This document shows, in pieces, positions 7,318 through 13,399 of a DNA stretch of 13,399 nucleotides. Origin of the DNA: Candidatus Caccocola faecipullorum (GTDB lineage: Bacteria > Synergistota > Synergistia > Synergistales > Synergistaceae); the NCBI GenBank assembly GCA_018716365.1, contig DVKA01000188.1, forward strand, positions 1 to 13,399, written 5' to 3'. The position numbers were made by a program, and so were the translations under genes. The notes under the pieces were generated by a model that was not told where the DNA came from, searched no databases, and saw only the letters and a list, made by a program, of their open reading frames with translations. Numbering within the stretch: position 1 is the first letter of the stretch; the number at the start of each line of letters is the position of its first letter.

Positions 7318-8688
7318 CTAATTCAGTCTCTTGTCTATCTCTTTCATCAGAGCTTCGGCGGTCGGCGTGATGTTGTCGAATACTACCTCGTTGTTGATGA
7401 GGAGCGTCGGCAGCGTGGAGACGCCGAGGGCCTGCGTGCGCTTGATTCCAGCGGCGCTCTTGATGAGCGATTCGCGCCACGTGAGCTTGTCGCCGTAGTG
7501 CGGCGCGACGTTCTTGACCGCTTCGCACATATACTGGCACGGCGCGCAGCCTTCCGAGTCGAGCGTTACGATTTCGACGAAGACCTTGCCGGGCTCGATC
7601 TTGACGTCTTCGAAGACGTCGCCGCATTCTTCCGCATTTTGCAAAGCTTCTTCAAGCGACATGAAGCCGGATGTGTCGGAGGGCTCTTCGCCGGTCGCGG
7701 CGTATTTGCCGACGGCTTCGAGGTTGTAGAACGGCGTGTCGTAGGGCAGGTCGCATCCCGGCGAGAGGATGTAGCCGCGCTTACCGCCGATCTCTATGCG
7801 CTTCTTGACGTCCGCGACGCACTCGCGCGGCGAACCGAAGAGCAGCGTCGTCGTGAGCGGGATATTGCCCTCGAAGGCGACGTTGTACTTGTAGGCGAGG
7901 TCATTGACGAACTGGAGGTCTACCTGCTCGTCGAATGCGACCGCGTCGGGCTTGCTCTGCATCATGAGCTCGATGTTCTTCGTCGCGTTGCCGCAGCAGA
8001 ACAGAGTTACGATGCCGCCCTTGCCGCGCACCTCGTCAATGACGGGCTTGACGTAGGGCGAAACGAAGGCCTCGAAGTGCTTCGGCGCGATCTGGCTCGT
8101 CATCGGGTCGACGACCGCGACGACGTGCGCGCCTGTCTCCATGTACCACTCACCCATGCGGCGCGTGATTTCGGCGCAGAAGGCGAGGACCTTGTGAGCC
8201 TCGTCGGGCTTCCTCATCATGTCCATGATGAAGGCTGAGCCGCGGAGGTGCAGCGCGAGCGTGAATGGGCCGCAGCAGAGGCCGAATACGGCGACCTCGT
8301 CGCCTATTCTCTCTACGAGCTTCTTCGTCGCGTCAAAGAACATCGGGAGGCGTCCCTTGTCCTTAGTGAACTCGGGAAGGTCTTCGAGCGTCTTGCCCTG
8401 GGCGAGCACGTGGCCCGTGACCGCAGGCGGGTTGTTCTTGCTCCAGTGAAGGCCGCAGCCGAGAACTTCGGCTTCAGCCTGAAGGTCGAAAGCCGAGCAT
8501 ACGCCGTCCGCATAATAGCGCTTCGCGGCGGTCTCTACGGCGTTGACGAGTATGTCTCCGTTTTTAAGCATCTCCTCCGCGTCTGAGCCGACGAGCTTCG
8601 CAACGTGCACGCCAGTGAAGGGCACCCAGGGTACGCGGTCTACTTCTTCGAAACGCAGGGCTTTGAGGACTCTTTCTTTGCCGTTCAT
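7318..8688 (-). CDS. UroD/MtaA-family corrinoid methyltransferase with C-terminal thioredoxin-like domain
   Basis: A 456-residue two-domain protein. Residues 1 to about 335 form a uroporphyrinogen decarboxylase-type barrel like MtaA/MtbA, which move a methyl group between a corrinoid protein and a thiol or other acceptor. Residues about 366-456 look like a thioredoxin fold, with CAPC at 381-384, an extra Cys388 and the cis-Pro segment STLPTLLIN (424-432). MtaA/MtbA enzymes bind zinc through HxCG and a later Cys. Here the first motif reads FCCG (230-233), with Phe in place of His, while SPGC (309-312) keeps the later Cys. It is therefore probably a methyltransferase of this cluster with an altered metal site, and its acceptor is unknown. 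True heme-pathway UroD is unlikely given the fusion and context. The ATG at 8688 follows GAGGTG by five bases. It follows the MtmB-like gene after a hairpin. Confidence 0.88.
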   Translation of the reverse strand: MNGKERVLKALRFEEVDRVPWVPFTGVHVAKLVGSDAEEMLKNGDILVNAVETAAKRYYADGVCSAFDLQAEAEVLGCGLHWSKNNPPAVTGHVLAQGKTLEDLPEFTKDKGRLPMFFDATKKLVERIGDEVAVFGLCCGPFTLALHLRGSAFIMDMMRKPDEAHKVLAFCAEITRRMGEWYMETGAHVVAVVDPMTSQIAPKHFEAFVSPYVKPVIDEVRGKGGIVTLFCCGNATKNIELMMQSKPDAVAFDEQVDLQFVNDLAYKYNVAFEGNIPLTTTLLFGSPRECVADVKKRIEIGGKRGYILSPGCDLPYDTPFYNLEAVGKYAATGEEPSDTSGFMSLEEALQNAEECGDVFEDVKIEPGKVFVEIVTLDSEGCAPCQYMCEAVKNVAPHYGDKLTWRESLIKSAAGIKRTQALGVSTLPTLLINNEVVFDNITPTAEALMKEIDKRLN

Positions 8689-8744
8689 AATTTCACCTCG
8701 TTATATATTTATTGCCGGACAGTCGTCTTCCGGTGCTCTGCATT

Positions 8745-8772
8745 ACAAAGAGGCGCATAAGCGCCTCTTTGT
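8745..8772 (-). terminator. Perfect hairpin between the MtmB-like and UroD-thioredoxin genes
   Basis: A 12-base-pair perfect stem, ACAAAGAGGCGC (8745-8756) with GCGCCTCTTTGT (8761-8772), and a 4-base loop. It lies 28 bases past the MtmB-like stop. The minus-strand tail is TAATGC, so the U run lies only within the stem and termination is likely to be partial. It may set the ratio of the two proteins or stabilise the upstream mRNA. An AT-rich ATATATAA stretch before the next gene has no convincing -35. Confidence 0.55.
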
Positions 8773-8800
8773 GGTGGAACCTTTGTATAGTTGTGAGGGA

Positions 8801-10192
8801 TTAGTAGGCGTACTCCACGCCGAGCTTGTTGAGCTCGTCGCGCATACGGTTGTACTGGTCGAGGTATTCCTGACGCGGTACGATGCGGTCCATGTCGTAG
8901 ACTTCCTGGATACGGTGGCCGTAGTTGTCGATCGGGATAAGTTTCTCGTACTTCTCCATGATCTTCTGGCAGATCTCTTCGGCCTTGGCTCTGGTGAGGC
9001 GCATCTTGAAGGAAGCCTCGGAGGTCTCGTGGAAGAAGCGGGATTCGAGCGGCGTCGCCATGTCGGTGAACTTGTTGCGGCAGGTAGCGGCTCCCCACGG
9101 GTTGCCGCCGGAGGACTCGAGGGCGAGGGCGTGGTTGGCGCATTCCCAGTAGAGCTGGTCGGTGCCGGGGCCGGCGTTCGCAAAGAGGTTGTTGAGGAAG
9201 ATGAGGTTCGAGTTGCGGGACATAGCCTGGCAAAGTACGCTCTGGAGCCAGAGGAGCTCTCTCGTCGTCGTCGACTGCCACTTGAGATGGAACGGGAAGT
9301 TCAGCGCCCAGCAGGAGCCGTAGAGGCACGCGCCTTCGATGTTGTAGGCCGTCTGGAGGACGAGGGTACCCTCGGTGCCGCCCGCATGTCCGCCGAAGAT
9401 GGCGCCGCAGAGGTTGCCGAAGACGTTGCCGTAGGAACGATAGTGGAGCGACTTGTTGAGCATCGCGTTGTTGGTCGTCATCTCGGTGAGGATGGAGACC
9501 ATGCGGCCGTCGAGGTGCGACTGGCGGACGCCCCAGACCGGGTTTCCGGCGGCTATCTGAGCCTGCGCGGATTCAGCGGTTCCGACGGAGACGGTCCAGA
9601 CGTCGGGCTTTCCGACGAGGCGCTGCGCGTCGCGGAGGTTCATCGCGTGCTCCATGGCGGCGGCGACTTCGGTCGGGTTCTGCGATGTCGCCTTGCGGCC
9701 CATGAAGTCCTCAAGCAGAGGAGCGCAGAGACCGTCGAGGAGCGGTTCCTTCAGGTAGGCCATGCAGGCCTTCTTGTGGATGTCGGTGCTGAAGTTCGCG
9801 TCGGGGCTGAAGAGGTGGAACGGACGGCGCTCCTTATCTTCGATCGAGCGGACGCGGAGCCAGCGCTGGTCGTGGCCGGCGCCGATGAGGTACTTCGGAC
9901 GCTTCGTGTAGAGCACTTCGTTGACCTCGCGCTCGGAGAACTGCATTACGCGGTGGGTGTCCTGGTTGTAGACGCCGGTCGAAACGAAGAAGTCCTTCGC
10001 GGCGGCCCATACTCTGTCGGCGAGGTCGTCGTCCTGGTTGACGATCGTGTGTCCGTCGTACTTGATGTTGTATTCCTTAACAACCCTTCTGATGTTGGGG
10101 ATGAAGGATTTGAGCATCCACTCTCCCTGGTCTTTATAGAACGGGCCGTCGTCTGCCTTTGCGAATACTTCCCACATTCTGAACGTTGACAT
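8801..10192 (-). CDS. MtmB-family (monomethylamine) corrinoid methyltransferase homologue lacking pyrrolysine
   Basis: A 463-residue homologue of monomethylamine:corrinoid methyltransferase MtmB (about 458 residues in Methanosarcina), colinear over its whole length. Shared landmarks are YNQDTHRV (75-82), IFGGHAGGTEGT (265-276), KWQSTTTREL (304-313), NAGPGT (339-344), and a C-terminus ending in a Y-x-R-x-R-x-EL-x-K-LG helix. MtmB carries pyrrolysine at residue 202, encoded by UAG. Here the ORF has no internal stop and the colinear position, between GKP (194-196) and SAQ (208-210), is Val201. It should still bind a partner corrinoid protein, whose gene lies 42 bases upstream in the operon, but it is unlikely to use methylamine by the Pyl-adduct mechanism. 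The substrate is unknown. GGAGG stands ten bases before the ATG at 10192. The family assignment is strong; the MtmB function is doubtful. Confidence 0.92.
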   Translation of the reverse strand: MSTFRMWEVFAKADDGPFYKDQGEWMLKSFIPNIRRVVKEYNIKYDGHTIVNQDDDLADRVWAAAKDFFVSTGVYNQDTHRVMQFSEREVNEVLYTKRPKYLIGAGHDQRWLRVRSIEDKERRPFHLFSPDANFSTDIHKKACMAYLKEPLLDGLCAPLLEDFMGRKATSQNPTEVAAAMEHAMNLRDAQRLVGKPDVWTVSVGTAESAQAQIAAGNPVWGVRQSHLDGRMVSILTEMTTNNAMLNKSLHYRSYGNVFGNLCGAIFGGHAGGTEGTLVLQTAYNIEGACLYGSCWALNFPFHLKWQSTTTRELLWLQSVLCQAMSRNSNLIFLNNLFANAGPGTDQLYWECANHALALESSGGNPWGAATCRNKFTDMATPLESRFFHETSEASFKMRLTRAKAEEICQKIMEKYEKLIPIDNYGHRIQEVYDMDRIVPRQEYLDQYNRMRDELNKLGVEYAY

Positions 10193-10234
10193 GATTTATT
10201 TTCCTCCAATCCTATATTCGTAGTACCGGTTTAA

Positions 10235-10861
10235 TTACGCAAGGAGCTTCTTGAGTTTCGCGGCGCACTCGAAAGCGTCGAACGACCATACGTCGGCGCC
10301 GATGCGCTCGGCCCATTCGACGGAGGTCGGGGCTCCGCCTACGCAGACGAGGTACTTGCCCTTGTCGCCGGCGTCGGCTACGAGCTTGATGAATTCTTCC
10401 TGTCCGGGCATCGTGGTGGTCATAAGGGCGGAGAGTCCGACGACGTCGGCCTTCTCTTTGCGGGCCGCTTCGAGGTAGGCGACCGGGTCGACGTCCGCGC
10501 CGAGGTCTACCACGTTAAATCCGTTGGCCTGGAGGACTATGCCGACGATGTTCTTTCCGATGTCGTGGTAGTCGCCCTTAACCGTTCCGATGATGACGGT
10601 CTTCGCTTCACCTTCGCTGGCGGTCACGAGGTGCTCCTTAAGCACGGACATGATCTGCATGAAAGCGTCGCCGGCGATCATGAGGTCGGGGAGGAAGACT
10701 TCGAAGTTCTCGAACTTCTGTCCGAGGACGCCCATCTCTTCCGTAAGTCCGGCCATTATATCCTTCGCGGGGGTTCCCTTCTCGATGAGCTCTTTTACGA
10801 GAGCTACCGCCGCGTCTCCGTCGCCTTCTACCATGTACTGACGAACCTGCGCTATTGACAT
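10235..10861 (-). CDS. Corrinoid carrier protein (MtmC/MtbC/MttC-like B12-binding protein)
   Basis: A 208-residue cytoplasmic methyl carrier. Residues 1 to about 80 form the helical cap domain. Residues about 88-208 form a Rossmann-like B12-binding domain with DYHDIG (97-102), whose His99 is the expected lower cobalt ligand (DxHxxG), GLSALMTTT (142-150) and VCVGGAP (172-178). It would accept a methyl group from the MtmB-like protein encoded next and donate it to the UroD-type protein, cycling between Co(I) and methyl-Co(III). Length and motifs are standard for the family. It is the first gene of its operon, with GGAGG nine bases before the ATG at 10861. The subtype (MtmC, MtbC or MttC) cannot be fixed by eye. 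The neighbour makes an MtmC-like role most likely. Confidence 0.93.
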   Translation of the reverse strand: MSIAQVRQYMVEGDGDAAVALVKELIEKGTPAKDIMAGLTEEMGVLGQKFENFEVFLPDLMIAGDAFMQIMSVLKEHLVTASEGEAKTVIIGTVKGDYHDIGKNIVGIVLQANGFNVVDLGADVDPVAYLEAARKEKADVVGLSALMTTTMPGQEEFIKLVADAGDKGKYLVCVGGAPTSVEWAERIGADVWSFDAFECAAKLKKLLA

Positions 10862-11225
10862 CTGTTGTTACCTCCGTTTTTATTGTTTTTAAATTTGTGG
10901 TCTCGTGTTGCCTGACAATGATAGATTAACAACCCCCTGCAAAAGGTATGCAAAAATCAATTGCTGCGCCGCAGCCCAGCTGTTCTGCGAGATAAAAACG
11001 GCAAAATTTTTTTTGCGCCCGCGCCGTGCCGCGTGCCGCGAACGCACGGAAACACGGAAAGTAAAAATGTGATTTCCACCGAAGCTGTGTCGCGCGTCTC
11101 AAATGTGCAGAAATGCAAAAACGCTGCCGTCGCGCGCCAGGGGAAACGGAAAATAAATATCCCCTATCGAGCGGATATGCCGCCGATAGGGGATATTGTT
11201 CTTTATTTAACCGCGAGTGCGGCCG
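10862..11225. other. 364-base intergenic region: leader of the corrinoid operon and end of the aminotransferase unit
   Basis: No gene is supported here. The half next to the corrinoid gene is AT-rich and should hold its promoter. The best minus-strand candidates are TTGTCA (10917-10912) with TTTAAA 19 bases further, and TTGCAT (10955-10950) with GTTAAT 17 bases further. Both are weak. A small palindrome GCTGC-GCC-GCAGC lies at 10963-10975, and a repeated TTTTGCA at about 10937-10956 on the minus strand could be a regulator site. The other half contains the terminator at 11151-11208. No cobalamin riboswitch or tRNA was recognised. Confidence 0.5.
11151..11208. terminator. Strong bidirectional terminator after the class I aminotransferase gene
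   Basis: The arms AATATCCCCTATCG (11156-11169) and CGATAGGGGATATT (11184-11197) are perfect complements. The stem continues with GCGG (11171-11174) and CCGC (11180-11183) past one bulged A, giving 18 pairs and a 5-base loop. T-rich tails follow on both strands (ATATTTATTTT on minus, TTGTTCTTTATTT on plus). It lies 28 bases after the aminotransferase stop on the minus strand. Confidence 0.85.
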
Positions 11226-12407
11226 CTACATACTCTCGACGGCTTTCTTTATGCGGCGCAGCCCCTCTTCGATCTCTTCATAGGAGCGGCAGTAGGTTAT
11301 GCGGAAGTGTCCAGGCATTCCGAATACCTCTCCGGGCGCGGAGGATACTCCGGCCTCTTCGAGAAGGCGCGAGCAGAAGGTGAAGCCGTCCTTTACGTTG
11401 AGCTTCTTGATGCTCGGGAAGGCGTAGAAGGCTCCCTGCGGAGTAATGGCCTCGATGCCGGGGATGTCGTTGAGCCATTTGACGACCATATCGCGGCGGC
11501 GTCTGTATTCGGCGACCATCTTCTTTACATCTTCATCGGCGCTCTTGAAGGCTTCGACGACGCCGGCCTGCGCGAAGGAGTTGGCGCAAGCGGTGATGTT
11601 CTGGTGGGCCTTGTTCACGTATGGACGCATCGCTTCAGGCGCTACGATCCAGCCGACGCGCCATCCGGTCATCGACCATGTCTTTGACGCCGCGGATACC
11701 GTGACGGTTCTCTCCGCCATTCCCGGCAGGCTCGCTATGCTGAGATGCTCGCCCTCATAGAGGAACTTCTCATAGCATTCGTCGGAGACGACCCAGAGGT
11801 CGTGTTCCTGCGCGAGCGCGGCGATCTTTTCGAGATCTTTGTGCGAGAGCACCGCTCCGCTTGGGTTGTTCGGAGAGTTGATGAGTATCGCTTTCGTCTT
11901 CGGCGTAATGGCTCTCTTCACGTCTTCGAGTGGAAGGCCGAAGCCGTCCTCCATCTTGGTAGCGACAGGCACGAGCTTTCCGCAGGCCAGCGCGATCTCG
12001 TCGGCGTAGCCGGGGAAGTACGGCGTGAGGACGATGACCTCCTCGTCCGGCTCAAGCAGCGTGAGGAAAGTAGCCGTCAGAGCTTCGGTTGCGCCGCAGG
12101 TTACAACGACGTGCTTGTTGGGGTCTACGTCCATGTTCTGCTCTTTGCGGTATTTATCCGCGATGGCGCATCTCAGGTCGTATGGGCCGGACATATCGGT
12201 GTAGTGGACGTTACCCTCTTTTATCGCCTTGATCGTTGCTTCTTTCGCGCATTCGGGCGAGTCGAAGTCTGGGCGGCCTATCTCCATGTGGATTATACTG
12301 CGCCCCTGTCTTTCAAGTTCGTCGGCGCGGCCCAATATCTCACGTATACCGCCCGCCATTATGATGGAAGACATACGTTTGTTCGGGAATGTAACTTTTG
12401 TTGACAT
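11226..12407 (-). CDS. Class I/II PLP-dependent aminotransferase (aspartate/alanine aminotransferase-like)
   Basis: A 393-residue fold-type I aminotransferase of the AspC/AlaT-like subgroup. Visible are GRPDFDSP (44-51), Y69 in NVHYT, TCGATEALT (103-111), NSPNNPSG (177-184), VSDECYEKF (207-215) with Asp209 and Tyr212 for PLP, SAASKTWSMTGWRVGW (238-253) with Schiff-base Lys242, and FRITYC (368-373) with the substrate-carboxylate Arg369. It transfers an amino group between an alpha-amino acid and a 2-oxo acid in the cytoplasm. Exact specificity is not readable. AGGTG precedes the ATG at 12407 by about eight bases. It begins 32 bases after the Ldh2-family dehydrogenase gene on the same strand, so the pair probably forms an operon interconverting an amino acid, a 2-oxo acid and a 2-hydroxy acid. 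A strong hairpin follows. Confidence 0.9.
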   Translation of the reverse strand: MSTKVTFPNKRMSSIIMAGGIREILGRADELERQGRSIIHMEIGRPDFDSPECAKEATIKAIKEGNVHYTDMSGPYDLRCAIADKYRKEQNMDVDPNKHVVVTCGATEALTATFLTLLEPDEEVIVLTPYFPGYADEIALACGKLVPVATKMEDGFGLPLEDVKRAITPKTKAILINSPNNPSGAVLSHKDLEKIAALAQEHDLWVVSDECYEKFLYEGEHLSIASLPGMAERTVTVSAASKTWSMTGWRVGWIVAPEAMRPYVNKAHQNITACANSFAQAGVVEAFKSADEDVKKMVAEYRRRRDMVVKWLNDIPGIEAITPQGAFYAFPSIKKLNVKDGFTFCSRLLEEAGVSSAPGEVFGMPGHFRITYCRSYEEIEEGLRRIKKAVESM

Positions 12408-12439
12408 TGAAAATCACCTGCTTTAGCTTGAAACTTATC

Positions 12440-13399
12440 TTATTCCTTTACCTTAAATACCTTTTCAAACTCGGCTTCTTTGCCGGTGCGCTGCGCGACG
12501 TAGCGCAGTCTGCCGACTATATCGTCGCTCAGCGTGATTCCGTTCTTGAGCGCCTCTTCGCGGAATGAGCGTTCCTTGTCGCCGGGCATCAGAACCGGGG
12601 TATCGGCGGAAATGGGCTGCGTCTTCCTGTATTCTTCGATGACATACTTCAGATGGTCGAGGACCGCCTGGCGTTCGCCGAACAGCTCAGGATTGATCGC
12701 CATGAAGAAGAAGCAGACGCCTTCTCCGGCGAACGGGATAAATTTGCTCGGAATACCGCCGGACAGACCGCCGGTCAGCAGTTCGACCAGCATGGCGAGC
12801 CCATAGCCCTTATATCCGCTGTGGAGTTCCGTCGTTCCGCCGAGCGGAGCGAGACCACCGGTCGGTTTGTCCGGGTCTTTGCTGTCTGTATCTCCGTGCG
12901 CCAGCAGCTCTACCGCGTCAGCGAAATTGGTGAGGCTCTTACCGTTTTCTTTTATAACGATCTCTTCCGGCAGCACCCCGCTTTCGGCGAAGACTTTGCT
13001 TCTGCATATTTTACCGTAAGCCATGACGCAAGTCGCCATGTCGAGCAGGAACATCGGCTCTCCGCCCGCGACGGGAATCGCTACGGCGATCGGGTTGGTG
13101 CCGAGGACGCGGTCCGCGCTTCTCGTCGGGCAGACGGCTCTTATTGTATTCGTGGCGGTTACGCCAATCAAGCCTTCGTTTGCCATCATTTCAGACCAGT
13201 GGCCCGCAAAGCCGTAGTGGTTGGCGTAACGGACGGCGGCGATGCATATACCGGACTTCTTTGCTTTCTCGATGCACTTCTTGGTCGCCATTTCAGCGAT
13301 TACATATCCTACGCCGGAGTGTCCGTCCATGACGAAGGATACAGGGGTCTCGTGTACGACGGTCGGATCCGGCGCATCCAATTTCAGGCATCCTGTAGT
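12440..13399 (-). CDS. Ldh2-family NAD(P)H-dependent oxidoreductase (malate/lactate dehydrogenase type), 5' end outside window
   Basis: The visible 319 residues belong to the Ldh2 (YlbC/DpkA/AllD) family of NAD(P)-dependent oxidoreductases, which is unrelated to classical lactate dehydrogenase. RYANHYGFAGHW holds the expected catalytic His (visible residue 61). TNTIRAVCP, LGTNPIAVAIP and LDMATCVMAYGKI are typical segments, and GYKGYGLAMLVELLTGGLSG is the cofactor-binding signature. The frame is open to the window edge, and a TTG at 13381 is not a convincing start. Full members have about 340-360 residues, so perhaps 25-40 N-terminal residues are missing. The family reduces 2-oxo acids (malate, sulfolactate, ureidoglycolate, diketogulonate) or cyclic and N-methyl imino acids (DpkA). 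The substrate here is unknown. It is cotranscribed with the class I aminotransferase 32 bases downstream. Confidence 0.88.
   Translation of the reverse strand, partial: TTGCLKLDAPDPTVVHETPVSFVMDGHSGVGYVIAEMATKKCIEKAKKSGICIAAVRYANHYGFAGHWSEMMANEGLIGVTATNTIRAVCPTRSADRVLGTNPIAVAIPVAGGEPMFLLDMATCVMAYGKICRSKVFAESGVLPEEIVIKENGKSLTNFADAVELLAHGDTDSKDPDKPTGGLAPLGGTTELHSGYKGYGLAMLVELLTGGLSGGIPSKFIPFAGEGVCFFFMAINPELFGERQAVLDHLKYVIEEYRKTQPISADTPVLMPGDKERSFREEALKNGITLSDDIVGRLRYVAQRTGKEAEFEKVFKVKE

Noticed and set aside
7318..8688. Heme-biosynthetic uroporphyrinogen decarboxylase (HemE)
   Set aside because: The barrel is UroD-like, but the fused thioredoxin-like domain, the SPGC motif and the corrinoid neighbours fit the methyltransferase branch of the family.
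8543..10189. A 548-residue open frame on the plus strand opposite the MtmB-like gene
   Set aside because: It is a shadow of the GC-rich codon pattern of the gene below it. It covers the MtmB-like gene and runs past its end, shows no recognisable motif and is low-complexity Val/Glu/Arg-rich.
8801..10192. Pyrrolysine read-through in the MtmB-like gene
   Set aside because: There is no in-frame TAG within the gene. The aligned position is a valine codon and the only stop is a terminal TAA.
11017..11030. Sigma54-like GG-N10-GC element upstream of the corrinoid operon (minus strand)
   Set aside because: The spacing fits, but the surrounding bases lack the TGGCAC/TTGC pattern and the stretch is a repetitive GC-rich run where chance matches are expected. 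It is also about 160 bases from the start codon.
10961..11383. A 140-residue plus-strand open frame in the intergenic region
   Set aside because: It runs into the antisense of the aminotransferase gene, crosses the terminator at 11151-11208, has no ribosome-binding site and shows no recognisable protein features.
12440..13381. Complete dehydrogenase gene starting at the TTG at 13381
   Set aside because: The frame stays open to the window edge, there is no Shine-Dalgarno at the right distance, and the family needs more N-terminal residues.

Overview
The window looks like a chromosomal segment of a GC-rich anaerobic bacterium that lives on amino acids or methylated compounds. The mix of corrinoid methyltransferase genes, an NhaC-type carrier, two aminotransferases and an Ldh2-family dehydrogenase would suit the Synergistota (Cloacibacillus or Synergistes type). 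That assignment is an impression from gene content and composition; no rRNA or other marker is present. Eleven protein genes are supported, ten on the minus strand and one on the plus strand. No tRNA, rRNA, CRISPR array or insertion sequence was seen.

Layout from right to left, following minus-strand transcription. (1) 13399-11226: an Ldh2-family NAD(P)H oxidoreductase, whose 5' end lies outside the window, followed by a class I aminotransferase, closed by a strong hairpin at 11156-11197. (2) 10861-7318: a corrinoid methyl-transfer set, namely a corrinoid carrier protein, an MtmB-family methyltransferase and a UroD/MtaA-type methyltransferase with a C-terminal thioredoxin-like domain. A perfect hairpin lies between the last two genes and a terminator follows the set. 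(3) 7181-5646: an NhaC-family antiporter with its own good promoter and a terminator. (4) 5532-1823: a class III aminotransferase, a RACo-like corrinoid-activating protein overlapping it by one base, and a small protein resembling the MetH activation domain. (5) 1813-989: a plus-strand metallo-beta-lactamase-fold protein, convergent with block 4. (6) 868-260: a histidine phosphatase with its own promoter, followed by a terminator at 41-97.

The central point is that the MtmB homologue has no pyrrolysine. In methanogen MtmB an in-frame UAG encodes pyrrolysine (Pyl202). Here the ORF is open throughout and the aligned position is Val201 (GTC). UAG is used as an ordinary stop in five of the eleven genes. 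The protein is therefore unlikely to be a classical monomethylamine methyltransferase. Its relation to MtmB is probably like that of the non-Pyl MttB homologues (e.g. the glycine betaine methyltransferase MtgB) to MttB.

Proposed working model (inference): a methylated substrate enters, perhaps through the NhaC-type carrier. The MtmB-like protein moves its methyl group to the Co(I) carrier protein. The UroD-thioredoxin protein passes it to an unknown acceptor. The RACo-like ATPase and the MetH-activation-like protein repair oxidised Co(II). The aminotransferases and Ldh2 dehydrogenase process the demethylated amine or its oxo-acid. Both substrate and acceptor are unknown.
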